In this document: positions 1 through 9,501 of the stretch, piece by piece
How the letters are laid out: each line of letters opens with the position of its first letter
How positions within the stretch are numbered: position 1 is the stretch's first letter
NCBI RefSeq assembly: GCF_020552705.1
Contig: NZ_JAJBZG010000001.1
Location: forward strand, 372,001 to 436,000
Direction of reading: 5' to 3'
Source of the DNA: Christiangramia sediminis
GTDB lineage: Bacteria > Bacteroidota > Bacteroidia > Flavobacteriales > Flavobacteriaceae
DNA length: 64,000 bases
Position numbers and translations under genes: made by a program
Notes under the pieces: model-generated
Database searches by the model: none
Seen by the model: only the letters and a program-made list of their open reading frames with translations
What the model was told of the DNA's origin: nothing

Positions 1-1331
1 GACTATGGAGATCTTTACACCAGCATACCTGGTCATCTATCCATCCTTTTGTAAGAAATGTGTGGAATGATCAGAACTCCAATATTTTCCGTACTACGGA
101 AGTTATTGATGAAAGAAGTAATCCTTCTCCTCAACAGGCTGCTGAAGCAAGATTTTTAAGAGCTTATAGCATGTTCTGGATCATGGACCTGTATGGACAG
201 GTGCCTTTTAGAGCACCAGATGAGGGGATTGAGATAGATCCTATAGTTTATACCCGCCAGGAAGCATTCGAATTTATTTTGGATGATCTTACTACCGCCA
301 TGGATGACCTTCCTACTATTGGCCCAGGAGAAGGTACCATGCGAGCAAATAAAGCAGCAGCGCATTTTCTATTAGCAAAATTATATCTTAATAAGCATAT
401 TTATCTTGGAACCGATTCTGCTGCTCCGGCAGATATGGAAATGGTTGTAGAGAATGTAGAGGCAATTGAGGATATGGGGTTCGGTCTCGTAGAAGGTTAT
501 TTTGGAATTTTTTCTCCAAAACTTGATAATGAAACTATTTTCCATACTAATGCAGACTGGGGAAATAAAATATGGAATACTTTACATTATAATCAGAATT
601 CTCCAGGAAATACTGGCGGTGGATGGAATGGTTTTACCACTTTATCTGAATTTTATGATCTATTTGAAGGAGATCCTAATACTAACTTTCCGGGAGATGG
701 ACAGGAAGAAAGAAGAGGTTTTGTTCCACTAGCAGGGACACCTATGAGTGGTGATATAGATTTTGATGGAGACGGCATTCCAGAAGAAGATACCGATTCA
801 GATGGATTTGTAGATGCATCAGATATTGGTTTTGGTTTCCTTATTGATAATCAATATAATCTTCAGGGAGAAACTAAAAAGAACCGTCAAGGAGGAGATC
901 TTTCTTATACAAAAGAATTGCCTGGTTTATTAGGTAATAACGAAGATACCGGAATCCGGGTTATAAAATATCACCCAACAAACGGAGCATTTACGGGACA
1001 TCACATTTTATTCAGATTTTCAGATGCTCATCTTATGAAGGCCGAAGCTATTATGAGAGGTGCTGCAGGAGATGCAACTTCATTAGTTAATCAGTTAAGA
1101 GAATTGAGAAAAGCCTCTCCGCTTTCCAGTGTAACTGAACAGGATATGATTGCTGAAAGAGGTAGGGAGTTATATGGGGAATATTGGAGAAGAAACGATC
1201 AAATACGTTTTGGTACCTTTACCAATACATGGTCTTTTAAAGACAGTACTGAAGAATTCAGGGTACTTTATCCTATACCTGCCTCTGCAATTATTTCAAA
1301 TCCTAACCTTACTCAGAATGAGGGTTATTAA
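1..1331 (+). CDS. SusD/RagB-family outer-membrane nutrient-binding lipoprotein, 5' truncated by window edge
   Basis: The frame is open from the first bases of the window, so the N-terminus and lipobox lie outside. What remains (about 440 codons) has the SusD features: a TPR-like helical stretch (AEARFLRAYSMFWIMDLYG and AAHFLLAKLYLNK), a long loop region, and the typical C-terminal block ending in RVLYPIPASAIISNPNLTQN, where SusD proteins end in a YPIP..e...NP.l.QN.gY signature. SusD proteins sit on the cell surface and bind a substrate for a partner TonB transporter (SusC), which is expected just upstream but not visible. Unusual is an acidic insert around bases 750-830 containing repeated D-x-D-x-D-G loops that could bind calcium. 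A strong terminator follows, so the next gene is probably transcribed separately. Substrate unknown. Confidence 0.93.
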   Translation, partial: LWRSLHQHTWSSIHPFVRNVWNDQNSNIFRTTEVIDERSNPSPQQAAEARFLRAYSMFWIMDLYGQVPFRAPDEGIEIDPIVYTRQEAFEFILDDLTTAMDDLPTIGPGEGTMRANKAAAHFLLAKLYLNKHIYLGTDSAAPADMEMVVENVEAIEDMGFGLVEGYFGIFSPKLDNETIFHTNADWGNKIWNTLHYNQNSPGNTGGGWNGFTTLSEFYDLFEGDPNTNFPGDGQEERRGFVPLAGTPMSGDIDFDGDGIPEEDTDSDGFVDASDIGFGFLIDNQYNLQGETKKNRQGGDLSYTKELPGLLGNNEDTGIRVIKYHPTNGAFTGHHILFRFSDAHLMKAEAIMRGAAGDATSLVNQLRELRKASPLSSVTEQDMIAERGRELYGEYWRRNDQIRFGTFTNTWSFKDSTEEFRVLYPIPASAIISNPNLTQNEGY

Positions 1332-1349
1332 TCAATAATTTAACTGTAT

Positions 1350-1380
1350 AAAAAAGAAGGCAATTATGCCTTCTTTTTTT
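1350..1380 (+). terminator. Rho-independent terminator after susD
   Basis: Stem AAAGAAGGCA / TGCCTTCTTT with a four-base loop, followed by a run of T. It lies 20 bases after the SusD stop codon and separates susD from the VCBS operon. Confidence 0.85.
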
Positions 1381-1522
1381 ATTCAATATTTCTATATTTA
1401 ACAATATTTTATAAAAAAATTCAGCAAAATTTAAATTGGTTTGAAAAGGGATTTTAAAACATTTTCATGCCCTATAATGACTTTAGTTTAGCTTTATAAA
1501 AAGTTATTTTCGAAGACCCTAA

Positions 1523-4500
1523 ATGCAGATTATGAGATTCTCTTCCTTCATAAAATTATTATTTTTCTTTTTTCTAATTTCCTGTGGATCCGATTCTGAA
1601 GAGGAAAATCAGGAAAAGCAGAAAAGTGATGAAAATACCTTGTATACCTTACTCGATTCAGAGGAAACAGGTATTGCATTTATAAACGAAGTAAAGAACA
1701 GCCCCGATTTCAATATTTTTAAATACCGTAATTTTTATAACGGTGGTGGTGTTGCAATTGGTGATATCAATAATGACGGCCTACCGGATATCTATCTTAC
1801 GGCCAATATGAAACCCAATAAACTTTACCTTAATAAAGGAAATTTCAAATTTGAGGATATTTCAAAATCCGCCGGCATAGAAGGGAACAAGCCGTGGTCT
1901 ACCGGTGTAAATATGGTAGACATCAATCAGGATGGTTTACTGGATATTTATGTGAGTAACGCTGGTAATATGGAAGGTGATAATCACAATAACGATCTCT
2001 ATATTAATAATGGTGATCTTACTTTTACAGAGAAAGCTGCCGAATATAACCTGGCCGAAACAGGATTTAGTACTCATGCTTCATTTTTTGACTATGATAA
2101 AGATGGTGATTTGGATGCGTATATTCTGAATAACAGTAATATTCCTGTTAGTAGTCTTGGTTATGCTGAACAGCGTGAAGTAAGAGCCCAGGATTGGGAG
2201 GGAGTTCCAAAAATATTTCGCGGTGTGGGCGATATGCTTTTACGTAATGATAATGGGAAATTTGTGGATGTAAGTGAAGAGGCTAATATCTACGGAAGCC
2301 TTATTGGCTTTGGTCTGGGTGTTATGGTAAGCGATTTTAATAATGATCTCTATCCTGATATCTACGTTTCCAACGATTTCTACGAACGGGATTATCTATA
2401 CATCAACAATCAGGATGGAACGTTTACGGAAGATATTGAGAATTGGACTTCCCATCTATCACTTTCTGCTATGGGAATAGATATGGCTGATATAAATAAT
2501 GATGGCTTTGCCGATATCTTTATAACAGATATGCTTCCCGATACTGAAGAGCGCGTCAAGTCTGTAATGGAATTTGAAGGATATAATGTTTTTAAGCTTA
2601 AACAGAGTAAAGACTTTTTTCAGCAGTATATTCAAAACACTCTTCAACTGCACAATGGTAACAATTCTTTTTCTGAAATTGCAAATTTTAGTGGCGTAGA
2701 AAGTACCGACTGGAGCTGGGCCGGACTTATTTTTGATATGGATAATGACGGGAACCGGGATATCTACGTAACCAATGGAATTAACCATGATCTTACCGAT
2801 CTCGATTTTGTGGAATTTTTTGCCAATGAGATCATTCAGAAAATGGCACTTACGGGAAAAAAAGAGGCTATAGATTCAATTATTGATAAAATGCCGGTTA
2901 CCAAATTGCCTAATTATGCTTATAAGAATACCGGTAACTTAAAATTTAAAAATTCAGCAGAAGAGTGGGGTCTTGGAATTCCAAGCTTGTCAAACGGTTG
3001 TGCTTATGGAGACCTTGATAACGATGGAGACCTCGACTTGGTTGTAAATAACGTTAATATGGAGTCTTTTGTTTATCGAAATAATTCAGATAAACTAGAA
3101 GACAGAAATTATCTTAGGGTTAAGCTCAAAGGGAATAAGGAGAATAGCTTCGGAATTGGTAGCATATTGAGGCTTTATTACGGAAATGAAATAATAATGC
3201 AGGAACAAAATCCCTCGCGTGGTTTTCAGTCTTCCATGGATTATACCATGAACATGGGACTGGGGGAGGTTACTAAGATTGATTCCCTGCGTATAATCTG
3301 GCCTAATAGTAAAACACAATTGATGACAGATATTAAAGTTAACCAGACTTTAATTTTGGATCAAAAGGAGGCTTCAGAAATATTTACTCCGGAGAAACCG
3401 GTTCAGCAGAAAAAATTACTGACCGAACTTCCCAATAACAATTTTGAATCTCATCAGGAAAATAATTATACCGACTTTGATTTTGAAGGTATGATCTATA
3501 AAAAACTTTCTCAGGAAGGTCCTGCCTTAGCGGTGGCCGATGTTAATGGGGATGGTAGTGAAGATGTTTTTATTGGTGGAGCCAGAGAACAGGAAGGTTT
3601 CATTTATATCAACAACGGAGATGGAAATCTTAAATTAAGTAAGCAACCGGCCCTAAAAAATGATTTAAATTTTGAAGATACTTCCGCTGCATTTTTTGAC
3701 GCTGACGGGGATGGTGATCAGGATCTTATGATTGGTTCAGGAGGTAATGAGATTGGAGAGGAAAATAATTACAGAGCCAGACTTTATATAAATGATGGTA
3801 GAGGCAATTTTACGCGTTCAACAAATACAATTCCATCCATTAACCAAAATATTGCGGTAATTGCTCCAAATGATTTTGATTCAGATGGCGATATCGATGT
3901 ATTTATCGGTAGCAGAAGTGTAGCCGTAAATTATGGGCTGGATCCTCAGCACCTGTTTCTGGAAAATAGAGGTAACGGGGAATTTGTCAATGCCACTGAA
4001 CGTATCTCTTATGATGTTAAATATGCAGGTATGATCACTGCTGCGATATGGCAGGATATAGATGGAGATGATATCAAGGACCTTATAACAGTTTCTGATT
4101 GGGGAGCTCCAAAGATCTTTAAAAATTCAGGAAGGAGACTCTCAAATTATAAAACCAACCTGAATGAGTATACCGGCTGGTGGAATACAGTGGAATCTGC
4201 AGATCTGGATAATGACGGAGATCAGGATCTTATTCTAGGAAACAAAGGCTCCAATATTCCTTATGAAACTTCTTTTGAAGCACCCATGAAAATGTGGGTC
4301 AATGATTTTGATAATAACGGAACTATAGAACAGGTGGTCACCACACATAAAGATGGTAAGGATTATCCGCTGCACATGAAAAGAGAGCTTACTTCCCAAT
4401 TAGTATCTCTAAAAAAAGAAAATCTAAAAGCTTCCGAATATGCGAAGAAATCTATCACCGAATTATTATCTAAAGAAAAACTTGCCAACGCGCTGGTTAA

Positions 4501-4888
4501 AGAAGCAGTTATCTCAGAAACTATTTTAGCAGTGAATGAGGGGAATGGAAAATTTAGGATTAAAGAGTTGCCGGGACGTGTGCAATTCTCCTGTATTTGT
4601 GGAATATCCTGTATAGATGTAAATCAGGACGGGAATTTGGACCTGGTAATGGCGGGTAATAATTTTGAATTTAAACCCCAATTTTCACGTCTGGACGCAA
4701 GCTTTGGAAATGTTCTGCTTGGTGATGGTAAGATGAATTTCGAATGGCAGGATTACGGTGTTAGTGGTTTCAATATTAAAAGTGAAGTGAAATTTCTTAG
4801 GAAGTTTCAAGACAAGAATGGTAAAACGTACATTATAGCTGCGATAAATGATGAAAAACCGAAGATTTTTGAAGTTAGTAATCTATAA
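1523..4888 (+). CDS. Giant VCBS/FG-GAP repeat lipoprotein with ASPIC/UnbV domain (first of tandem pair)
   Basis: 1121 residues. The N-terminus is a lipoprotein signal with lipobox LISC (Cys21; Cys18 if the ATG at 1532 is used), so it is probably outer-membrane anchored. About fourteen acidic loops of the type D-x-[DN]-x-D-G-x-x-D (for example DINNDGLPDIY, DYDKDGDLDAY, DLDNDGDLDL) mark FG-GAP/VCBS beta-propeller repeats that bind calcium in relatives. A domain resembling ASPIC/UnbV sits mid-protein (about residues 526-603; FGIGSILRLYYG... LRIIWPNSK), as in CRTAC1-like proteins, so the layout is propeller half, ASPIC, propeller half. It is the first gene of a tight operon and is paralogous to the next gene over its full length. 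In Bacteroidetes such genes accompany SusCD pairs; the molecular role is unknown. Adhesin, ligand-binding scaffold or enzyme cannot be told apart here. Confidence 0.9.
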   Translation: MQIMRFSSFIKLLFFFFLISCGSDSEEENQEKQKSDENTLYTLLDSEETGIAFINEVKNSPDFNIFKYRNFYNGGGVAIGDINNDGLPDIYLTANMKPNKLYLNKGNFKFEDISKSAGIEGNKPWSTGVNMVDINQDGLLDIYVSNAGNMEGDNHNNDLYINNGDLTFTEKAAEYNLAETGFSTHASFFDYDKDGDLDAYILNNSNIPVSSLGYAEQREVRAQDWEGVPKIFRGVGDMLLRNDNGKFVDVSEEANIYGSLIGFGLGVMVSDFNNDLYPDIYVSNDFYERDYLYINNQDGTFTEDIENWTSHLSLSAMGIDMADINNDGFADIFITDMLPDTEERVKSVMEFEGYNVFKLKQSKDFFQQYIQNTLQLHNGNNSFSEIANFSGVESTDWSWAGLIFDMDNDGNRDIYVTNGINHDLTDLDFVEFFANEIIQKMALTGKKEAIDSIIDKMPVTKLPNYAYKNTGNLKFKNSAEEWGLGIPSLSNGCAYGDLDNDGDLDLVVNNVNMESFVYRNNSDKLEDRNYLRVKLKGNKENSFGIGSILRLYYGNEIIMQEQNPSRGFQSSMDYTMNMGLGEVTKIDSLRIIWPNSKTQLMTDIKVNQTLILDQKEASEIFTPEKPVQQKKLLTELPNNNFESHQENNYTDFDFEGMIYKKLSQEGPALAVADVNGDGSEDVFIGGAREQEGFIYINNGDGNLKLSKQPALKNDLNFEDTSAAFFDADGDGDQDLMIGSGGNEIGEENNYRARLYINDGRGNFTRSTNTIPSINQNIAVIAPNDFDSDGDIDVFIGSRSVAVNYGLDPQHLFLENRGNGEFVNATERISYDVKYAGMITAAIWQDIDGDDIKDLITVSDWGAPKIFKNSGRRLSNYKTNLNEYTGWWNTVESADLDNDGDQDLILGNKGSNIPYETSFEAPMKMWVNDFDNNGTIEQVVTTHKDGKDYPLHMKRELTSQLVSLKKENLKASEYAKKSITELLSKEKLANALVKEAVISETILAVNEGNGKFRIKELPGRVQFSCICGISCIDVNQDGNLDLVMAGNNFEFKPQFSRLDASFGNVLLGDGKMNFEWQDYGVSGFNIKSEVKFLRKFQDKNGKTYIIAAINDEKPKIFEVSNL

Positions 4889-7800
4889 ATTAGTCATATT
4901 TCAAATTCTGGTTATTTGTCTCTACGGATGTACTAAAAAGGAAGAAAAATTCTTTTCGAATCCAACGACAAAACTTTCCGGAATAGATTTTAATAATCAA
5001 CTCACCCAGAACAGGGACCAGAATATTCTTGATTATTTGTATTACTATAATGGAGGAGGAGTGAGTATTGGAGACATCAATAATGATGGACTTGCAGATA
5101 TTTATTTCACCGGAAATCAGGTAAAAAACAAACTTTACCTGAATAAAGGCAACCGGAAATTTGAAGATATCACTGCGAAAGCCGGGGTAGAAGGGAACAG
5201 TACCTGGAATACTGGAACCACAATGGCCGATGTAAATGGGGATGGCCTTTTAGATATATACGTGTCGGCAGTTGTAGGTATTAATGGATTTGTGGGGCAT
5301 AATGAACTTTTTATCAATAACGGGGATCTCACATTTTCAGAAAAAGCACAGGAATTTGGCCTCGATCTGGAAAACTATTCTTCCCAGGCGGCATTTTTTG
5401 ATCTTGAAAATGATGGTGATCTGGATGTTTATATTTTAAACCATGCAGTGCATACCAATGAATCTTATGGTCCCGCAGAGATCAGGAACAAAAGGGTTTA
5501 TGAAAGCGGAGATAAATTATTCCTGAATGAAAACGGCAAATTTAAAGATATCAGTGAAGAAGCAGGTATCTATGGTGGAGCTAACAGTTATGGCCTTGGA
5601 ATAAGCACTGCCGATTTCAATAATGACGGATTTACAGATTTATACGTAGGAAACGATTTTCATGAAGATGATTATTATTATTTGAATAATGGCGACGGGA
5701 CTTTTAAGGAAGCTCTAAAATCTAATTTTGGACATATTTCCCGATTTTCCATGGGAAGCGATGCGGCTGATATTAATAATGATGGTTTTACAGATATTCT
5801 CACGCTTGATATGTTACCTGAAGATGAAGTCGTTTTAAAATCTTCAGCTGGTGATGATAATGTAAATCTTCATAATCTTAGAACTGAGCAATTAGGCTAT
5901 CATCCGCAGTATACCCGAAATATGCTTCAGATGAACAAAGCAGGAGAATATTTTTCTGAAACAGCTCTAATGAGTGGGATCGCTGCAACAGATTGGAGTT
6001 GGGGCGCTGTTTTTGCAGATCTTGATCAGGACGGACAACAAGATGTGTTTATTAGTAACGGAATCCCAAAACGGCCTAATGATCTGGATTATATTAAATT
6101 CACCTCCAATGAACAGATAAGAAAAAAACTGGATCAAAGCACTTTAGTAGATAATCAGGCGCTGGAAAAAATGCCCTCGGGAGCAGTTACCAATTATATA
6201 TTTAAGGGTGAGAAGAATGGAATGTTTGAAGATATGTCTGATGTTTGGATAGAAAATGATTCCATCATTTCTACAGGGCTGGCATATGGCGATCTGGATA
6301 ATGACGGCGATCTGGATATCGTTACCAATAATATTAATAGTTCATCAAGTATTTATATAAACAATCATACTTCAGGAAACTTTCTAAAACTTAGGTTCGA
6401 TTATAAAAGTGGCAATAATTTTGGAATTGGAACCAAAGCTATTTTATATACAGATGAAGGAAAACAATTCAGGCAACTTTACACCACTAAATCCTGGCAG
6501 TCTTCCTCTGAGCCGGTAATTCATTTTGGACTCTCCAAACAAGCTAATATTGATTCTCTGAGCATTATCTGGCCAGATCAAAGCATACAGACTCTAAAAT
6601 CTGTTAAACCAAATACGTCTCTCGTCCTGGAACCCAAACCATCGGACAAACGTATTGATATTAAAAAATTATTTTACCGTGATAGTAAAACCTGGTTTTC
6701 TAAGGCTGAAAATGATTTTGGACTGAACTATGTTCATGAAGAGAATGCTTTCAATGACTTTGATGTTCAAAAACTTATTCCTCATAAAATGTCTGATCAC
6801 GGGCCTGCGGTAAAGGTGGCTGATATTAATAACGATGGCTTAGAGGATGTGATCTTTGGAGCTTCAAGGTATATTTCTGCTCAGGTTTATCTTCAGGGAA
6901 ATGATGGTTTTAAATCTGAAAAGCTGGATGAAGTAGCAAAAGATTCTCTTGCGGAAGATACCGATGTGATGGTAAAGGATTTTAATTCAGATGGAAAGGT
7001 AGATCTACTTTTTGCGTCAGGTGGCGGGGAACCTATTGGTAGGGATAGTAAACTTCTGGATCGGTTTTATTCTGGAAAAGGTGACTCAAAATTTAAAAAA
7101 GATGCTGTTTTTCCAGAGATGTATAGTAATTCTTCCGTAATACGAGCGGCAGATTTTGATAAAGACGGAGATGAAGATATTTTTATTGGGGCCAATGCAG
7201 TAAATTATAATTACGGAGCGATTCCTAAATCTTTTTTATTGAAAAACGAGAAAGGTAAATTTTCAATTTCTGAACAACCAGAAATTTTTGAAAATCTGGG
7301 TATGGTCAATGATGCCGTCTGGATAGATTTTGATAATGATGATGATCTCGATCTTATTGTGGTGGGCGAGTGGATGTCACCCAAATTTCTGGAAAACCAA
7401 AATTCGAAATTTAAAGATGTTTCAGCTCAAAAGCTGGGTGAAAAACTAAACGGTTTATGGCAAAAGATCTTGCCTGCTGATATAGATAATGATGGTGACA
7501 TGGATCTTCTATTAGGCAACTGGGGATTAAATTCAAAGTTAAAAGCCTCGGCGGAATATCCTCTTTTAATGTATTATAAAGATTTTGATGATAATGGTCT
7601 AACCGAAACTTTACTGGCTACCGAAAAAAATGGGGACTATTATTTTCTATACGGGATGGATGAACTATCTGCTCAGTTAAGTCAGTTAATTAGGAAAAGA
7701 TTTACCACGTATAAGGATTTTGCCGGAAAGACCGTAAATGAGATATTCAAACTTGAAGAGCTGGAAACTGCGGAAGTTCTTAAAGTTTATGAACTCGCAT

Positions 7801-8150
7801 CTGGATACCTGGAAAATAATGCTGGGAAATATAAATTCAGGAGATTTGAAAATCAGCTGCAAACTGCTCCCATCATGGCAATGTTGAACTATGATTTCAA
7901 TAAAGACGGACAAAAAGAAGTGCTGGTGGGAGGAAATTATTTTGGGGTTACTCCATATCACGGGGCTTTTGATGGTATGGGAGGGTCTTTAATAATTAAG
8001 CCGGATAAAATTCTGAATTCCAATGAAATTGGCTTAAATTTAACACAGAAGGCAGTGAAGGATTTTTCTATCATTACTATCAAGAATACACCATATCTAC
8101 TGGTAACCGTTAATGATGGAAAAGCTGAACTTTATAAAATGAATTTTTGA
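4848..8150 (+). CDS. Giant VCBS/FG-GAP repeat lipoprotein with ASPIC/UnbV domain (second of tandem pair)
   Basis: 1100 residues, with the same architecture as its upstream neighbour: lipoprotein signal (lipobox LYGC, Cys28), about fourteen D-x-[DN]-x-D-G loops (DINNDGLADIY, DLENDGDLDVY, DFDKDGDEDIF, DIDNDGDMDL), and an ASPIC/UnbV-like domain at about residues 510-594 (FGIGTKAILY... LSIIWPDQS). The assigned ATG lies inside the end of the first gene, a 41-base overlap in another frame. A TTG at 4869 is the only visible alternative that keeps the signal peptide, and it would cut the overlap to about 20 bases. Translational coupling with the first gene is likely. The two proteins have clearly diverged but keep the same order of motifs, including the degenerate loop near the C-terminus (DFDNNG in one, DFDDNG in the other), which suggests an old duplication and perhaps a heteromeric surface complex. 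Function not established. Confidence 0.9.
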   Translation: MMKNRRFLKLVIYKLVIFQILVICLYGCTKKEEKFFSNPTTKLSGIDFNNQLTQNRDQNILDYLYYYNGGGVSIGDINNDGLADIYFTGNQVKNKLYLNKGNRKFEDITAKAGVEGNSTWNTGTTMADVNGDGLLDIYVSAVVGINGFVGHNELFINNGDLTFSEKAQEFGLDLENYSSQAAFFDLENDGDLDVYILNHAVHTNESYGPAEIRNKRVYESGDKLFLNENGKFKDISEEAGIYGGANSYGLGISTADFNNDGFTDLYVGNDFHEDDYYYLNNGDGTFKEALKSNFGHISRFSMGSDAADINNDGFTDILTLDMLPEDEVVLKSSAGDDNVNLHNLRTEQLGYHPQYTRNMLQMNKAGEYFSETALMSGIAATDWSWGAVFADLDQDGQQDVFISNGIPKRPNDLDYIKFTSNEQIRKKLDQSTLVDNQALEKMPSGAVTNYIFKGEKNGMFEDMSDVWIENDSIISTGLAYGDLDNDGDLDIVTNNINSSSSIYINNHTSGNFLKLRFDYKSGNNFGIGTKAILYTDEGKQFRQLYTTKSWQSSSEPVIHFGLSKQANIDSLSIIWPDQSIQTLKSVKPNTSLVLEPKPSDKRIDIKKLFYRDSKTWFSKAENDFGLNYVHEENAFNDFDVQKLIPHKMSDHGPAVKVADINNDGLEDVIFGASRYISAQVYLQGNDGFKSEKLDEVAKDSLAEDTDVMVKDFNSDGKVDLLFASGGGEPIGRDSKLLDRFYSGKGDSKFKKDAVFPEMYSNSSVIRAADFDKDGDEDIFIGANAVNYNYGAIPKSFLLKNEKGKFSISEQPEIFENLGMVNDAVWIDFDNDDDLDLIVVGEWMSPKFLENQNSKFKDVSAQKLGEKLNGLWQKILPADIDNDGDMDLLLGNWGLNSKLKASAEYPLLMYYKDFDDNGLTETLLATEKNGDYYFLYGMDELSAQLSQLIRKRFTTYKDFAGKTVNEIFKLEELETAEVLKVYELASGYLENNAGKYKFRRFENQLQTAPIMAMLNYDFNKDGQKEVLVGGNYFGVTPYHGAFDGMGGSLIIKPDKILNSNEIGLNLTQKAVKDFSIITIKNTPYLLVTVNDGKAELYKMNF

Positions 8151-8151
8151 G

Positions 8152-9498
8152 ATGAAAAAACTCTTAATACTCCCAATATTATTTTTAACACTAATTTCCT
8201 GTGATCAAAAGGCTCAGGAAATAGTAGTTACCGGAGATGATTTTCATATGGCAAATGAAAATCTAAGCAAGACCATGGTGCATGATATTTTTTCGCCCCC
8301 GGTAGCAAGCAGAGTATATGCCTATTCTAATATAGCCGCTTATGAGGTAATGTCTCAGTTTAATCCGGAGTATAATTCCCTGGCGGGACAATTAAACGAA
8401 TTTGGACCCACTCCCAAACCAGAATCTGATAAGATAAACCCGAATATAGCAGCGCTCACCGCATTTTATGAAATTGGGAAGAGTCTTGTTTTTTCAGAAG
8501 AAAGGATGACTGGCAAAAGAGATAGTCTTTTTGCTAACTGGAGAGAAAAGGACGAAGCGGTATTCATAGCTTCAGAAGCCTATGGGATGAAAGTAGCTCA
8601 GCATGTGAAAGACTGGATGAAGAATGATAATTATGCTGAAACCCGTACCATGCCGAAATTTACAGTTAGAACAGATGAAACCAGTAGATGGCAACCCACA
8701 CCACCTTCTTATATGGATGGGATAGAGCCGCACTGGATGAAAATAAGACCTTTCGTAATAGATTCTTCAAGTCAATTTAAACCCGCACCACCACCGGAAT
8801 TTTCAATGGAAGAAGGGAGTAGGTTTCATACCGAGTTGATGGAAGTCTACAACATTCGGGAAGAAATTGCCCAGGATGAAGAAAATAGTGATAAAATGGC
8901 TATTGCTAAATTCTGGGATTGTAACCCGTATGTTTCTATTCTTCGGGGGCATCTAATGTTTGCCACAAAAAAGATAACTCCTGGTGGGCATTGGATAGGA
9001 ATTACCAAGATCGCCTGTGAAAAATCTAATGCCGATTTTGATAAATCGGTCTATGCCTATACTAAAACATCCATGGCGATTGCAGATGGTTTTATTAGCT
9101 GCTGGGAAGAGAAATACAGGAGTAATCTGGTAAGACCGGAAACCCTTATTAATAAGTATATAGATGAAAGCTGGAGTTCTGTTTTACAAACGCCGCCTTT
9201 TCCTGAATATACTAGTGGACATTCGGTAATTTCAGCCGCTGCAGCAACTGCTCTCACCGATATTTTTGGTGATAATTTTAGTTTTGAAGACGATACTGAA
9301 ACAGAATATGGATTACCGGTTAGAAATTTCACCTCATTCAATGCAGCGTCTATAGAAGCTGCTAATAGCAGACTTTACGGCGGAATCCATTATCGCGCAG
9401 CGATAGAAGTTGGTTTAAAGCAAGGCCAGGACCTGGGAGCTTATGTTGTGAATAAACTTAAAATGACCAATTCAAAAGATAAAATTGCTTCTAAATAA
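8152..9498 (+). CDS. PAP2-superfamily / vanadium-dependent haloperoxidase-like lipoprotein
   Basis: 448 residues, lipoprotein signal with lipobox LISC (Cys17). The phosphate/vanadate pocket of the PAP2 superfamily is visible: K-X6-RP at residues 321-329 (KYRSNLVRP), T-S-G-H at 354-357 in place of P-S-G-H, and S-R-X5-H at 406-413 (SRLYGGIH). The Asp normally four residues after that His is Ala; a Glu stands at His+6. Family members are either vanadium haloperoxidases, which oxidise halides with H2O2, or acid phosphatases; sequence alone does not decide. It starts one base after the second VCBS stop, so it is co-translated with the surface propeller proteins and probably acts outside the inner membrane. 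Length and a long helical N-terminal half fit the bacterial haloperoxidase-like group. Confidence 0.82.
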   Translation: MKKLLILPILFLTLISCDQKAQEIVVTGDDFHMANENLSKTMVHDIFSPPVASRVYAYSNIAAYEVMSQFNPEYNSLAGQLNEFGPTPKPESDKINPNIAALTAFYEIGKSLVFSEERMTGKRDSLFANWREKDEAVFIASEAYGMKVAQHVKDWMKNDNYAETRTMPKFTVRTDETSRWQPTPPSYMDGIEPHWMKIRPFVIDSSSQFKPAPPPEFSMEEGSRFHTELMEVYNIREEIAQDEENSDKMAIAKFWDCNPYVSILRGHLMFATKKITPGGHWIGITKIACEKSNADFDKSVYAYTKTSMAIADGFISCWEEKYRSNLVRPETLINKYIDESWSSVLQTPPFPEYTSGHSVISAAAATALTDIFGDNFSFEDDTETEYGLPVRNFTSFNAASIEAANSRLYGGIHYRAAIEVGLKQGQDLGAYVVNKLKMTNSKDKIASK

Positions 9499-9501
9499 TT
9501 T

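Noticed and set aside
502-732. Alternative-frame open reading frame inside susD
   Set aside because: Overlaps SusD sequence with clear family features; no independent support.
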